A DNA stretch of 14,370 nucleotides, taken from JACCTH01 sp050741915 (GTDB lineage Bacteria; Actinomycetota; Acidimicrobiia; Spongiisociales; ZC4RG35). The notes beneath the pieces are model-generated. The model was not told where the DNA came from and searched no databases. It worked only from the letters and a program-made list of their open reading frames with translations. The position numbers and the translations under genes were made by a program. This document shows, piece after piece, positions 14,330 to 14,370 of the stretch (position 1 is its first letter; every line of letters starts with the position of its first letter). Location of the stretch: positions 1 through 14,370 of the forward strand of contig JBOGEX010000007.1 of assembly GCA_050741915.1 (NCBI GenBank), read 5' to 3'.

Positions 14330-14370
14330 ATGGATGCTCGCACTCTCGCCTGGATCGACCAGGCCAAGGC
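14330..14370 (+). CDS. Start of an unidentified gene, cut by window end
   Basis: ATG 14330 follows AAGGAGG (14319-14325) at four bases, a strong initiation site. Thirteen complete codons are visible (MDARTLAWIDQAK) before the edge. This is too short to assign a family. Same strand as the AraC-family gene but separated from it by 184 bp containing a hairpin, so it probably begins a new transcript. Confidence 0.6.
   Translation, partial: MDARTLAWIDQAK

Overview
This window comes from a high-GC bacterial chromosome, probably an actinobacterium of the Acidimicrobiia type. That is an inference from the GC-rich third codon positions, frequent GTG starts, GGAGG-type ribosome binding sites, and a lipoprotein with a long Thr/Ala-rich tether. 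No RNA gene, CRISPR array, insertion sequence or phage gene is visible. The whole window reads as one carbohydrate or sugar-acid catabolic locus with two opposed gene blocks and a transcription regulator at each end.

Left end: a truncated enolase-superfamily sugar-acid dehydratase (minus strand, 1-1022) is divergent from a GntR/FCD regulator (plus strand). A perfect 12-bp palindrome lies between them. A tightly packed plus-strand operon follows (1962-6840): SIS-domain phosphosugar-binding protein, short-chain dehydrogenase, FAD-dependent oxidoreductase, ROK sugar kinase, and phosphotriesterase-like metal-dependent lactonase. Four of these genes are joined by 4-nt stop/start overlaps and the fifth by an 11-nt overlap.

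Right half: a minus-strand operon (13177 down to 6891) converges on the first. It encodes a Gfo/Idh/MocA oxidoreductase, two CUT1-type sugar permeases, a candidate 26-residue leader ORF, a sugar-binding lipoprotein, and a seven-motif FG-GAP beta-propeller lipoprotein with an ASPIC/UnbV tail. There is no ABC ATPase, so the importer probably borrows a shared one. Divergent from this operon is an AraC-family regulator, and a new gene begins at the right edge.

Inferred joint role: the lipoproteins and permeases capture and import a sugar or glycoside. The oxidoreductases (Gfo/Idh, SDR, FAD) oxidise it towards a lactone or keto form, and the ROK kinase phosphorylates it. The lactonase opens a (possibly phosphorylated) lactone, and the dehydratase removes water from the resulting sugar acid. 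The substrate cannot be read from sequence. The most unusual points are the propeller lipoprotein coupled to an ABC importer, the duplicated translation start in front of the binding protein, and two oxidoreductases with altered signature motifs (SDR glycine loop; Gfo/Idh EKP).
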